From: Caryophanales bacterium | Lineage (GTDB): Bacteria; Bacillota_I; Bacilli_A; RFN20; CAG-826 | Length of the DNA: 17,965 bases | Direction of reading: 5' to 3' | NCBI GenBank assembly: GCA_028726925.1 | Contig: JAQYPI010000044.1 | Coordinates: 1-17,965, forward strand | Shown here: piece after piece, positions 5,665 to 13,233 of the stretch | How the letters are laid out: every line of letters starts with the position of its first letter | Position numbering within the stretch: position 1 is the stretch's first letter | Made by a program: the position numbers and the translations under genes | The notes under the pieces: model-generated | The model's database searches: none | Seen by the model: the letters and a program-made list of their open reading frames with translations, nothing else | What the model was told of the DNA's origin: nothing

Positions 5665-8274
5665 ATGAAAAAACTAACCGGAAGCGAGATCCGCTCTCGC
5701 TGGATCTCCTTTTTCGAGGGAAAGGGGCATCGCTACATCCCCGGGGTCAATCTCATTCCCCAAGGCGATAAATCCTTGCTTTGGGTCAACGCTGGCGTCA
5801 CCGGGCTCAAGAAGTATTTCGACGGGAGCGAAGTCCCGCCGAGCCGCCGCATCGTGAACGTCCAGAAATCCATTCGCACGAACGACATCGAGAACGTCGG
5901 CCATACCGCGCGCCATCACACGTTCTTCGAGATGCTCGGAAATTTCTCCATCGGCGATTATTTCCGCCCCGAGGTCATCCCCTGGGCGTTTGAAATCCTC
6001 ACGGACGAGGAAAAGGGATTCGGGATTCCGAAGGAAAAGCTCTTCATCACCTACGAGCCGCACGACCAGGCGACGTTCGAGCTTTGGCAAAAGGTCGGGA
6101 TCGACGCGAGCCATCTCATTCCCCTCGAAGGAAACTTCTGGGAAATCGGCGAGGGTCCCTGTGGGCCGGACACCGAGATTTTCTTCGATCGCGGCGAGCG
6201 TTTCGACCCGGAAGGTCGGGGTTTGGATTTGCTTCGCAACGACATCGAGAACGATCGTTACATCGAGATTTGGAACATTGTTTTCTCCCAATACAATTCC
6301 GTCGCGGGAGTCGCGCGCAGCAACTACAAGGAATTGCCCTCCAAGAACATCGACACCGGCAGCGGCCTCGAACGGCTTGCCTGCATCTTGCAAGGCGCCG
6401 AGACGAACTTCGAGACGGACCTTTTCCTCCCGATCATCGAGGCGGCCAAGGCCATTTGCCATCAGCCCTACGAAGGGGAGAACCTCATGAGCTACCGGGT
6501 CATCGCCGACCACGCGCGCTGCTTGGTGTTCGCTCTTTCCGACGGGGCCTATTTCTCCAATGAAGGTCGCGGTTACGTCCTTCGCCGCATTATTCGCCGC
6601 GCGATGCGCTATGGGCAAAAGCTCGGCATCCACGAGCCGTTCATGCATCGCTTGGTCTCCGTCGTCGTGGACAAGTATTCGGATTTCTATCCTGAGATTG
6701 CGGCCAAAGCCGATTTCGTCTCCAAGATGATCCTCGCCGAGGAACAGAAGTTCCTGAAGACCCTCTCTTCCGGCGAAGAGATGCTCCGCGGCATGATCGA
6801 GGGCAAGACCGAACTCGACGGCGCGAGCGTTTTCAAGCTCTACGATACGTTCGGCTTCCCTTCCGACCTCACCGCGGAGATCTGCGCGGAACTCGGCGTC
6901 AAGGCCGATATGGAGGGCTTCGCATCTTGTATGAAGGCCCAAAAGGAACGGGCCAGGGCGGCGCGCGGGGAAATCGAATCCTTCCACAAACAGTCGAAAG
7001 ACCTTCTTGCCTTCAAAGAGCCGAGCGAATTCTCTTACGAGGCTACTACCCTGAAAGCCAAAGTGACCGGAATCTTCGTCGATGGCGTCCGGGTTTCCGT
7101 TTTGGATGAAGAAGGCGACGTCGCGTTCGACGAAACGCCTTTCTACGCCGAGATGGGCGGTCAGGTGAGCGATACTGGCTCCCTTTCCTCCGCCTCCTGC
7201 TCCGCCAAGGTGCTCCACGTCGGGAAAGCCCCGGCCGGTCAGCATCTCCACCACGTCCAAGTGGAATTCGGGTCTTTGCGCGAAGGGGATGTCGTGACCT
7301 TATCGGTCGACGCCTTGCGCCGGAAGAAGATCGAGCGCAACCACTCCGCAACGCACTTGCTTCACGCCGCGCTCTCGGAAGTCCTCGGCAAGCACATCGA
7401 GCAGAAAGGCAGCTACGTCGATGAGGATTATCTTCGTTTCGACTACGGCGCCCTCGAGAAGCCTAGCGAAGAAGATCTGAAAAAGATCGAAGAGTTGGTC
7501 AACGAGAAAATCCTAGAATCCATCGAAAGAAACACCAAAATCCTACCCATTGAGGAAGCGAAGTCCATCGGGGCGGAAATGGAATTCTCGGAGAAGTATG
7601 GGGATGTCGTCCGCGTCGTGTGCTTCGATTCGTTCTCGAAGGAATTCTGCGGCGGCACGCACGTTCACAACACCGCCGACATCGGCCTCTTTGTGATTGA
7701 GAGCGAAGGAAGCGTCTCAAGCGGCACCCGCCGCATCCAAGCCCGGACGAGCATGGGAGCTTACCGTTATCTTAAGAATCGCGAGCTGGTCCTCGACGGC
7801 GTCGAAGGCGAGCTTGGCGCGAGCGACAAAGACGCCCTTGCCCACGTGAAGGCGATGGGCGGCAAACTCGATTCCGCGAAAAAGGAAATCGCCGAGATGA
7901 AAGACCGGATCTCCGCGTCGGAAGCATCGAAACTCGCCTCTCAATTCGAGGAAGTTGCCGGCGTGAGTTTCCTTTCGAAAATCATCGATGGGGAACGCGA
8001 TGACCTCATGAAACTCGGGGATACGCTCAAAGCGAACCTCTCGGATTACCTCCTGCTTTTGGCCGGGAAGGGAACGAAAGGGATTTCCCTCGTCGTTTTC
8101 GCGGGCGGAAAAGGCAAAAACCCGGGTGCCGGGAAGGTCATGAAGGCCGTGGCCCCCTTGCTTTCCGGCAATGGCGGAGGCAAGCCCGAAATGGCCTCCG
8201 GATCGGCGAAGGATCTCGCCCGCTTCGAGGAAGCTAAGGACCTCGCCAAACGACTGCTCGAAGGAAAGGAATGA
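5665..8274 (+). CDS. alaS: Alanyl-tRNA synthetase
   Basis: This 869-residue class II synthetase charges tRNA-Ala and edits Ser/Gly errors. The N-terminal aminoacylation core contains RTNDIENVG (71-79) and ARHHTFFEMLGNFSIGDYF (82-100), plus SGLERL at 233-238. The editing domain carries both zinc motifs, HSATH at 560-564 and CGGTH at 662-666. A coiled-coil and DHHA1-type C-terminal region with glycine-rich KGTKG and AGGKGKNPGAGK segments follows. The length is standard. The open frame runs upstream to 5602 through the T-box, but the start is ATG 5665, preceded by GGAGG (5652-5656) at 8 bases spacing. Expression is controlled by the T-box leader. The stop overlaps a following ATG as ATGA, so the DUF1292 gene is in the same transcript. 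Confidence 0.97.
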   Translation: MKKLTGSEIRSRWISFFEGKGHRYIPGVNLIPQGDKSLLWVNAGVTGLKKYFDGSEVPPSRRIVNVQKSIRTNDIENVGHTARHHTFFEMLGNFSIGDYFRPEVIPWAFEILTDEEKGFGIPKEKLFITYEPHDQATFELWQKVGIDASHLIPLEGNFWEIGEGPCGPDTEIFFDRGERFDPEGRGLDLLRNDIENDRYIEIWNIVFSQYNSVAGVARSNYKELPSKNIDTGSGLERLACILQGAETNFETDLFLPIIEAAKAICHQPYEGENLMSYRVIADHARCLVFALSDGAYFSNEGRGYVLRRIIRRAMRYGQKLGIHEPFMHRLVSVVVDKYSDFYPEIAAKADFVSKMILAEEQKFLKTLSSGEEMLRGMIEGKTELDGASVFKLYDTFGFPSDLTAEICAELGVKADMEGFASCMKAQKERARAARGEIESFHKQSKDLLAFKEPSEFSYEATTLKAKVTGIFVDGVRVSVLDEEGDVAFDETPFYAEMGGQVSDTGSLSSASCSAKVLHVGKAPAGQHLHHVQVEFGSLREGDVVTLSVDALRRKKIERNHSATHLLHAALSEVLGKHIEQKGSYVDEDYLRFDYGALEKPSEEDLKKIEELVNEKILESIERNTKILPIEEAKSIGAEMEFSEKYGDVVRVVCFDSFSKEFCGGTHVHNTADIGLFVIESEGSVSSGTRRIQARTSMGAYRYLKNRELVLDGVEGELGASDKDALAHVKAMGGKLDSAKKEIAEMKDRISASEASKLASQFEEVAGVSFLSKIIDGERDDLMKLGDTLKANLSDYLLLLAGKGTKGISLVVFAGGKGKNPGAGKVMKAVAPLLSGNGGGKPEMASGSAKDLARFEEAKDLAKRLLEGKE

Positions 8275-8573
8275 CATCCATGGAAAACGAAATCAAAGAA
8301 ACGATCGCGGAAGAAGACCGCGAGATCGAGATCACCCGCGATGACGGCACCGTCGTCCGCCTCAAGATTCTTTTCACCTTCCGCAACGAAGAAAGGGCCA
8401 AGGACTATTATTTCCTTTACGAAAACGAGGATGACGACAGCCTTTTCTGCCTTTCCACGAGCGATGGCGTGAGCTTCGAATACCTGAGCGACGAGGAAGA
8501 GGATGAGGCCGAACAGGTCCTGGAAGCCTATAACGAGGACCCCATGATCTCGGAAATCCGGGAGGGCGAATAA
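8271..8573 (+). CDS. DUF1292 (YrzB-like) acidic protein
   Basis: This small acidic cytosolic protein has 100 residues from ATG 8271, or 97 from ATG 8280. The ATG at 8271 overlaps the alaS TGA. AAGGAAAGGA (8261-8270) could serve either start, and the second (MENEIKETIAEE) has the better spacing. The sequence EIEITRDDGTVVRLKILFTF, followed by NEERAKDYYFLYE and an acidic tail, matches DUF1292. That family is found next to alaS in many Bacillota and its biochemical role is not established. In relatives the usual order is alaS-ireB-ruvX-yrzB; here yrzB directly follows alaS. Its product is probably made in step with AlaRS through translational coupling. Confidence 0.8.
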   Translation: MTSMENEIKETIAEEDREIEITRDDGTVVRLKILFTFRNEERAKDYYFLYENEDDDSLFCLSTSDGVSFEYLSDEEEDEAEQVLEAYNEDPMISEIREGE

Positions 8574-8576
8574 TCC

Positions 8577-8608
8577 TTCCTTGTTAGACAAGGAAATTCG
8601 CGTATAAT
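8577..8608 (+). promoter_or_regulatory. greA promoter with an inverted repeat over the -35
   Basis: A perfect -10 TATAAT is at 8603-8608, with TTGTTA (8581-8586) as -35 at a 16-base spacer. The -35 sits inside a 7-bp inverted repeat, TTCCTTG-TTAGA-CAAGGAA (8577-8595). There is no T-run behind the repeat, so it is a poor terminator and a better operator candidate. Transcription would start at about 8615. Confidence 0.65.
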
Positions 8609-8634
8609 CATTAAGCACCGAAAGGACTCTACCC

Positions 8635-9123
8635 ATGCCTAAGCAAAAGATCGTTCTCACCCAAGAAGAATACGACAAACTTCAACAAGAATATTCCAAC
8701 CTCATCAACGTCGAAGCTCCCCGCATTCGCGATGCGCTGGCCCTTGCCCGCAGCTACGGTGACTTCTCCGAAAACGCCGATCTCGACGCCGCTCGCGATG
8801 CCCAAGCTCGCAACGAAGCCCGCATCAAGGAAATCCGCGAACAACTCGACAATTCCACGATTGCGAGTGTCGCGGCCGACGGCACCGTCACCATCGGCAA
8901 GACCATTGTTGTCCACGACGACAGCCTCGATCAGGACATTAAAATCCGCATCAAGGGCAACATCGGCGCCGATCCGCTTGCCGAAGTTCCTTCCGTTTCC
9001 AACGAATCCCCGTTCGGCAAATCCGTCATCGGGCATCGCGTTGGGGATGTCGTCACCATCGAGACCGAGCCGAAATACACCGTCAAGATCCTCAAGATTT
9101 TCGAGGAAGACGAAGAGAAGTAA
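8635..9123 (+). CDS. greA: Transcription elongation factor GreA
   Basis: This 162-residue factor rescues backtracked RNA polymerase by stimulating transcript cleavage through the secondary channel. The N-terminal coiled coil (about 1-80) includes the tip motif DFSENAD (43-49) with the acidic residues D43 and E46 that coordinate the second magnesium. The C-terminal FKBP-like domain runs from about 85 to 158 with the usual SPFGKSVIGHRVGD segment. AAAGGA (8621-8626) precedes the ATG by 8 bases. It is a single-gene unit with its own TATAAT promoter and a downstream hairpin terminator. Confidence 0.95.
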   Translation: MPKQKIVLTQEEYDKLQQEYSNLINVEAPRIRDALALARSYGDFSENADLDAARDAQARNEARIKEIREQLDNSTIASVAADGTVTIGKTIVVHDDSLDQDIKIRIKGNIGADPLAEVPSVSNESPFGKSVIGHRVGDVVTIETEPKYTVKILKIFEEDEEK

Positions 9124-9170
9124 TTCGATTCCGGCCGAATTGTAACGGAACGATTTCTGAAATATTCAAG

Positions 9171-9208
9171 AAAAGCATCGATTGATTCGGTGCTTTTTCT
9201 TTTTCTTT
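9171..9208 (+). terminator. Rho-independent terminator after greA
   Basis: AAAGCATCG (9172-9180), loop ATTGATT, and CGGTGCTTT (9188-9196) form a 9-bp stem with one G-U pair, followed by a T-rich tail TTCTTTTTCTTT. It separates greA from comEA. Confidence 0.85.
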
Positions 9209-9265
9209 GCCATTTTTGGGAAAAGAAAGGGCGGAAATCTGGAATAAAGTAGGCGGAGGTACCAT

Positions 9266-9808
9266 ATGAAAACGATTCTCATCATTGTCCTCATCACGAT
9301 GGCTTGCGTCGCGGGATTCGGCGCGATCAGCAAATTCACCGACGCGAGCGCAACGACCACGACGAGCCAAAACAAGTCGGACGCGACCTCGCTCTCCGCT
9401 TCCATCAGCGGTCAAGTCGTCAAGCCAGGGACGTACAAACTCCGGGCCGGGGCAACGTTGGTCGACTTGATCGAGGCGGCCGGCGGGACGAACACCAACG
9501 CGGACGAGCTCGCGTTTTTCCCCGATGTCGTTTTGGAGAACAAAGGGGAGTATTACATCGCCCCGATTTATGACAACACGTCGGCCTGTGCGACGTCCCC
9601 CATCATCAAATGCAATTTGAACCAAGCCTCGGCGGAAGAACTGAACAAAATCGCTGGGTTCACGAAAACGGCATCTGCCGCCGTGGTCAGTTTCCGGAAT
9701 TCCACGAAATTCGAAACTCTTGAGCAAGTGCAAGATGTTTCGGGAATCGGGAAAGCGACGTATATCAGCGTCCGCGACAAACTCACGTTGAAGAATCCTG
9801 CCGAGTAA
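9266..9808 (+). CDS. comEA: ComEA-type DNA receptor for competence
   Basis: This 180-residue membrane-anchored protein binds double-stranded DNA outside the membrane and passes it to ComEC. The N-terminal hydrophobic segment at residues 3-22 anchors it. A Thr/Ser-rich linker (about 26-45) leads to a SLBB domain (about 47-100, with SGQVVKPGTYKL) and a tandem helix-hairpin-helix region (116-174: CNLNQASAEEL ... DVSGIGKATYISVRDKL). The second HhH loop SGIGK is canonical; the first, AGFTK, lacks the usual GIG. Two cysteines (C108, C116) bridge the SLBB-HhH linker and could form a disulfide. GGAGGT (9255-9260), 5 bases before ATG, is a strong ribosome binding site. comEC follows after 9 bases; comEB is absent. 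Confidence 0.92.
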   Translation: MKTILIIVLITMACVAGFGAISKFTDASATTTTSQNKSDATSLSASISGQVVKPGTYKLRAGATLVDLIEAAGGTNTNADELAFFPDVVLENKGEYYIAPIYDNTSACATSPIIKCNLNQASAEELNKIAGFTKTASAAVVSFRNSTKFETLEQVQDVSGIGKATYISVRDKLTLKNPAE

Positions 9809-9817
9809 ACGCGTTCC

Positions 9818-11860
9818 ATGCGAGTCCTCTTCCTCTTTCTTGGGCTTGCCTTGGGAATCGCGGCCGGGTTTCTCCGGCAAGCGATTCCATGGGTTATCGC
9901 TTTGCTCATCGCCTGCGTCATATTTCTCCTCTCTCTTAAAAAGAAAGAGGCTGCATGGTACGGGATTTCCCTTCTCCTCGGCGTGGGAATCGGCCTCCTT
10001 GGTCGAATACCCCATGCCGAGGGTACCATCGAATACGAAGGTATCGTCATCCGCCGTTCGGAAAACTACGTCATACTCTGGCGTCCTTTTTTCATGGTTT
10101 ATTGCCCTTGCAAGGATAACTCTTTTCAAATCGGTGATGTCTTGTCCGTTCAAGGAAGGCTCCGTGAACTGTCGTTTACCACGTACGAATCGCGTTTCGA
10201 TTTCGGCGCGTTCCTCGAAAGCAACGGCGTTCGATATGGATTTGATTATCCGCGTCTCGAGGCAACGTTTTCGTTTCCATTGCGTCTTCGCGCTTTAGAA
10301 AAACAGTTCCTCGACAATTTTTCGGAGGAAACGTCGTCCTTGCTTCGCTCGTTGCTTTTTTCGAATCAAGACGACTCGGAGACGATTTCGGCCATGCGGG
10401 AAATGAATCTCCTTTTCCTTTGGTCTTCCTCCGGCTTGCTAGCCGGAAGGATCCTCGATGGGATCCAAGCGATCCTCCGAAAGGCGTGCGACACCGATAA
10501 GAAAGCTGATTCCTGGTTCCTCGTTGTCCTCGTTTGTTTCCTTCCGCTTGGGCTAAGGAAAGTCGGCGTAACGCGGGTTTTGCTTGTCCGGGTTTTCCGA
10601 TATCTGAATAATCATACGAAACTGTTTCCGAGAAAGCTGATTTCCATCGAGATTCTATGCCTTTCTGGCTTAATCATCCTCCTCGTATCCCCGTATCAAG
10701 TTTTTCAAAAGGGATTCCTCTTAGGTTTCGGGATCAGTCTGGCGTTCTCCCTATTCGGGAAAGTCTTCGAGCGGATCGAGAACAAAAAAGCGAGGAGAAT
10801 CGCTTCGTTTGGCCTCGTCCAAGCCATCGTGCTTCCCCTTGCGATGAACGAGACGGGAAGGCTCCATCTCCTGACTCCGGTGTTTTCCGTCTTGACCGCC
10901 CCGCTTGCCATCGGTTTTGCCGTTTTGGGGATGGTGGCTTTTCTCATCATGCCGATGGTTCCGTTCATGAACGGGATTGGCGCTATCCTGTCCTCGTTGC
11001 TTCAAAAGCTCGCGGAGGTCGACCTTTCGATTTCGCTTCCCCCTTGGTCGGACGTTTTTGTCTTTCTCTATTACGTCGTTCTCGTCGTGGCTTTAATCGC
11101 GTTCGAAAGCGGAATCCCTTCTTTGCGGAGAATTCCCCCGGCCGTCTTGATAACGGGATACCTTATTTCTCTTTTTCCGATTCCTCCGCTCTTTTCGCAA
11201 GAAGTGACTTTTATAAACGTGGGGCAAGGGGATGCTATTCTCGTCCGCGACCGATCGACCGCCGTCTTGATCGATACCGGCGGGACAACCCAATTCGACC
11301 TCGCGACAGAAACGCTCATTCCTTACTTAAGAAAGAATCGGATTTATCATCTAGATTGCGTCATCGCGTCCCATCATGATTACGATCATATCGGCGCATA
11401 CGAGAGTCTCGCTGCCCATTTCGACGTTCGCGCATTTGTGGACGAGAAAGGGCAATTCCCACTCACAATTGGCGGTTTGCGATTCGAGAACCTTAATACT
11501 TTCGAGGCAGACGAAGAAAACGAGGCTTCCCTTGTTTTGAAACTTGATTTTATGGGCCAAAGGTGGATGTTCACGGGAGATGCCCCCGAAGGAATCGAGC
11601 GGCAGATCCTTGCGTCGGGGGCCGATGTCGACTGCGATGTCTTGAAAGTCGGGCATCATGGGTCGAATACCTCTTCCTGCATGCCTTGGCTGGTCGCGTG
11701 TTCCCCTTCGGTCGCCATCATCTCAGTCGGGGCAAACAACCATTACGGCCACCCCGATGAGGAAGTCGTGGAACGACTCGTTTCCTTGGGAATCGAAATC
11801 CGAAGAACGGATCAGGAGGGGACGATTCGCTATGCCAAAGTCACGGCGCCTTGGGTATAA
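9818..11860 (+). CDS. comEC: ComEC/Rec2 DNA uptake channel with metallo-beta-lactamase domain
   Basis: This 680-residue polytopic membrane protein carries transforming DNA across the membrane. Domains in order: N-terminal membrane helices (about 1-62) with the DUF4131 OB-like segment (about 70-150); the competence membrane domain (about 170-460); and a C-terminal metallo-beta-lactamase-like domain from about 463, with VGQGDAILV (468-476), SHHDYDHIG (518-526), FTGDA (585-589) and VGHHGSNTS (611-619). The metal ligands are kept, suggesting an active nuclease-type domain. The HLLAISGLH-like motif of the channel is replaced by NLLFLWSSSGLLAG (197-210), losing both histidines. I see no Shine-Dalgarno in front of the ATG, so translation may be coupled to comEA. 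The stop codon overlaps the -10 of holA. Confidence 0.93.
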   Translation: MRVLFLFLGLALGIAAGFLRQAIPWVIALLIACVIFLLSLKKKEAAWYGISLLLGVGIGLLGRIPHAEGTIEYEGIVIRRSENYVILWRPFFMVYCPCKDNSFQIGDVLSVQGRLRELSFTTYESRFDFGAFLESNGVRYGFDYPRLEATFSFPLRLRALEKQFLDNFSEETSSLLRSLLFSNQDDSETISAMREMNLLFLWSSSGLLAGRILDGIQAILRKACDTDKKADSWFLVVLVCFLPLGLRKVGVTRVLLVRVFRYLNNHTKLFPRKLISIEILCLSGLIILLVSPYQVFQKGFLLGFGISLAFSLFGKVFERIENKKARRIASFGLVQAIVLPLAMNETGRLHLLTPVFSVLTAPLAIGFAVLGMVAFLIMPMVPFMNGIGAILSSLLQKLAEVDLSISLPPWSDVFVFLYYVVLVVALIAFESGIPSLRRIPPAVLITGYLISLFPIPPLFSQEVTFINVGQGDAILVRDRSTAVLIDTGGTTQFDLATETLIPYLRKNRIYHLDCVIASHHDYDHIGAYESLAAHFDVRAFVDEKGQFPLTIGGLRFENLNTFEADEENEASLVLKLDFMGQRWMFTGDAPEGIERQILASGADVDCDVLKVGHHGSNTSSCMPWLVACSPSVAIISVGANNHYGHPDEEVVERLVSLGIEIRRTDQEGTIRYAKVTAPWV

Positions 11861-11861
11861 T
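11832..11861 (+). promoter_or_regulatory. Promoter of holA inside the end of comEC (leaderless)
   Basis: A perfect TATAAT (11856-11861) overlaps the comEC stop codon and stands 6 bases before the GTG start of holA. ATGCCA at 11832-11837 (18-base spacer), or TGCCAA at 11833-11838 (17 bases), is the -35 candidate. No Shine-Dalgarno precedes the GTG. Confidence 0.6.
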
Positions 11862-11867
11862 GACATT

Positions 11868-12869
11868 GTGATTTACCTTGTCTATTCCGAAGAGTCCGAA
11901 CTCGCGAGAAGAAGCGCTTTGAAAATCCTCAAGAAGGAGTTCCCGGAGCGCGATGAGTTCAATTACATCTCCCTCAATATGGCGGTTTCTCCTTTGAAGG
12001 ATCTTGCCGACGAGTGCTCTTATTTGCCTCTCGGGGTCGATCGCAAGGCGGTTTTCGCGGAAGATTGCCAATTTTTGGCGAAACCGGCACGGGCCAAAGG
12101 AACCGGAAAAACGGGACCGAAGAAAAAAGCACAAAAAACGGATGCTTCCTTGGAGCGTCTCGCCGCGTATTGCCAAAACCCGAACGATTTTATCGATCTC
12201 TATCTTGTCGTTTATTCCGGGGCCCTGGATGAAAACAATCCTGTCGTTCAGGCCGTGAAAAACACCGGTCGCATGCTGGGCGTGCAAGTCCCGAGCCCCC
12301 AGGAGTGGGTGGATTTCGCTTTGCGTTTCTTGAAGAAATACGGCGTCGAAACCGAACGGAATGTCGCAGAAGAAATTGTTCGGCGAGTGAATGGGGATTA
12401 TGGTCGTTTCCTGTCTGATTTGGCAAAACTCTCGATTTACGCCAACGGCGAACCCCTTTCGATGAATGCGGTCAAGCGCCTAGTTTCGCCCAAATTGGAG
12501 GATGATGCCTTCACAATTTCCAATGCCTTGATGAGGAACGACGTTCCCTCGGCGATTGCGATCTACCACGATCTCAAGGTTTTCGGGGTTGACGAAATTC
12601 GTTTGATGAATCTTTTGGCGAACCAATTCCGTTTCATGGATATGGTCCAGACGTTGTCGGACATGGGTCTTGGCAGCGACGCGATTGCGGCGGAACTAGC
12701 CGCCAAACCATTTCGCGTCTCGGTTACCTTGCGAAACCTCCAAGGATCGAAGAAGGGATCGTTGCCTCGCGTCATCGATTCCCTTTATGTTACTGAAAAA
12801 GCCATTTTGTCGGGAGAGCAACCCCCGCGTTTGGCGTTTGAGCGTTTCTTGGCAACCTTCCTTCTGTGA
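11868..12869 (+). CDS. holA: DNA polymerase III delta subunit
   Basis: This 333-residue clamp-loader subunit opens the beta sliding clamp. The start is GTG at 11868, giving MIYLVYSEESELARRSALKI; the open frame continues upstream into comEC without another sensible start. Family features are the N-terminal AAA+-like fold without Walker A, the VFAEDCQFL strand (62-70), a lysine-rich loop (about 72-91), LERLAAYCQNPND (95-107) and DLYLVVYSG (110-118). The C-terminal helical collar domain follows (NALMRNDVPSAIAIYHDLK, then LLANQFRFM). holA commonly follows comEC in Bacillota. A TATAAT box 6 bases before the GTG, with no ribosome binding site, suggests an independent leaderless transcript. The TGA lies at the base of the following terminator. 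Confidence 0.9.
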   Translation: MIYLVYSEESELARRSALKILKKEFPERDEFNYISLNMAVSPLKDLADECSYLPLGVDRKAVFAEDCQFLAKPARAKGTGKTGPKKKAQKTDASLERLAAYCQNPNDFIDLYLVVYSGALDENNPVVQAVKNTGRMLGVQVPSPQEWVDFALRFLKKYGVETERNVAEEIVRRVNGDYGRFLSDLAKLSIYANGEPLSMNAVKRLVSPKLEDDAFTISNALMRNDVPSAIAIYHDLKVFGVDEIRLMNLLANQFRFMDMVQTLSDMGLGSDAIAAELAAKPFRVSVTLRNLQGSKKGSLPRVIDSLYVTEKAILSGEQPPRLAFERFLATFLL

Positions 12870-12894
12870 AAAAAGCGCCGTGTGGCGCTTTTTT
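12869..12894. terminator. Bidirectional terminator between holA and rpsT
   Basis: AAAAAAGCGCC (12869-12879), loop GTGT, GGCGCTTTTTT (12884-12894): a perfect 11-bp stem with A-run and T-run on opposite sides, so it ends holA on the plus strand and rpsT on the minus strand. It starts on the last base of the holA stop codon. Confidence 0.93.
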
Positions 12895-12912
12895 GTCGTT
12901 TCGTTTGCTTGC

Positions 12913-13176
12913 TTACTTAACGGAAGCAACCGCCTTCTGAAGAGCGGATTTCTTGCGAGAGACGGTGTTATTCTTGAGAAGTCCGCTTTGGGCAGCCTTG
13001 TCCAAGAGGGAGACGGCCTCGGAAAGAAGCTTCGCGGCTTCTTCGGCGTTGCCAGCTTCGACAGCGGCCAACACCTTCTTGCAGGCGGTGCGGACGCGGG
13101 ATTTGTCGGCGTTGTTTTTTTCGTGAGCGGCTTTGTTGCTCGCATCACGCTTGATTTGAGATTTAATGTTCGGCAT
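12913..13176 (-). CDS. rpsT: Ribosomal protein S20
   Basis: This 87-residue basic small-subunit protein binds 16S rRNA. MPNIKSQIKRDASNKAAHEK is the typical N-terminus, followed by the KSRVRTACKKV helix, an alanine-rich middle (about 38-60) and the C-terminal KNTVSRKKSALQ-like segment (seen as NNTVSRKKSALQKAV). The open frame extends 19 codons upstream, but the family starts at ATG 13176, and AAAAAAGGAAACC provides the ribosome binding site. The gene stands 57 bases after the acyl ligase on the same strand with its own promoter in the gap, and ends at the shared hairpin terminator. Confidence 0.96.
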   Translation of the reverse strand: MPNIKSQIKRDASNKAAHEKNNADKSRVRTACKKVLAAVEAGNAEEAAKLLSEAVSLLDKAAQSGLLKNNTVSRKKSALQKAVASVK

Positions 13177-13204
13177 TTCGGTTTCCTTTTTTGTTAGCGG
13201 GATA

Positions 13205-13233
13205 AGTTTAGCCTTAAGGCTAGCTTTGTTCAA
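13205..13233 (-). promoter_or_regulatory. rpsT promoter with a palindrome in the spacer
   Basis: On the minus strand, TTGAAC (13228-13233) and TAAACT (13205-13210) are separated by exactly 17 bases, with an ordinary leader and ribosome binding site downstream. A perfect 14-base palindrome, TAGCCTTAAGGCTA (13209-13222), fills most of the spacer and touches the -10; this is a position where a repressor or activator could act. The -35 abuts the acyl ligase stop codon. Confidence 0.55.

Noticed and set aside
5674..7260. A 528-codon open frame antisense to alaS
   Set aside because: The plus strand is unmistakably alaS with intact motifs. The antisense frame is a by-product of GC-rich codon use and has no recognisable domains or ribosome binding site.
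8577..8595. The inverted repeat before greA as a terminator for alaS-DUF1292
   Set aside because: No T-run follows and it overlaps the -35 of a good promoter, so an operator or chance is more likely, though partial termination is not excluded.
9209..9265. A ComK box, ComX/SigX box or SigH promoter before comEA
   Set aside because: No AAAA-N5-TTTT pair or TACGAATA-like element is present. TAAAGT (9245-9250) has no -35 at a proper distance, so I did not annotate a promoter.
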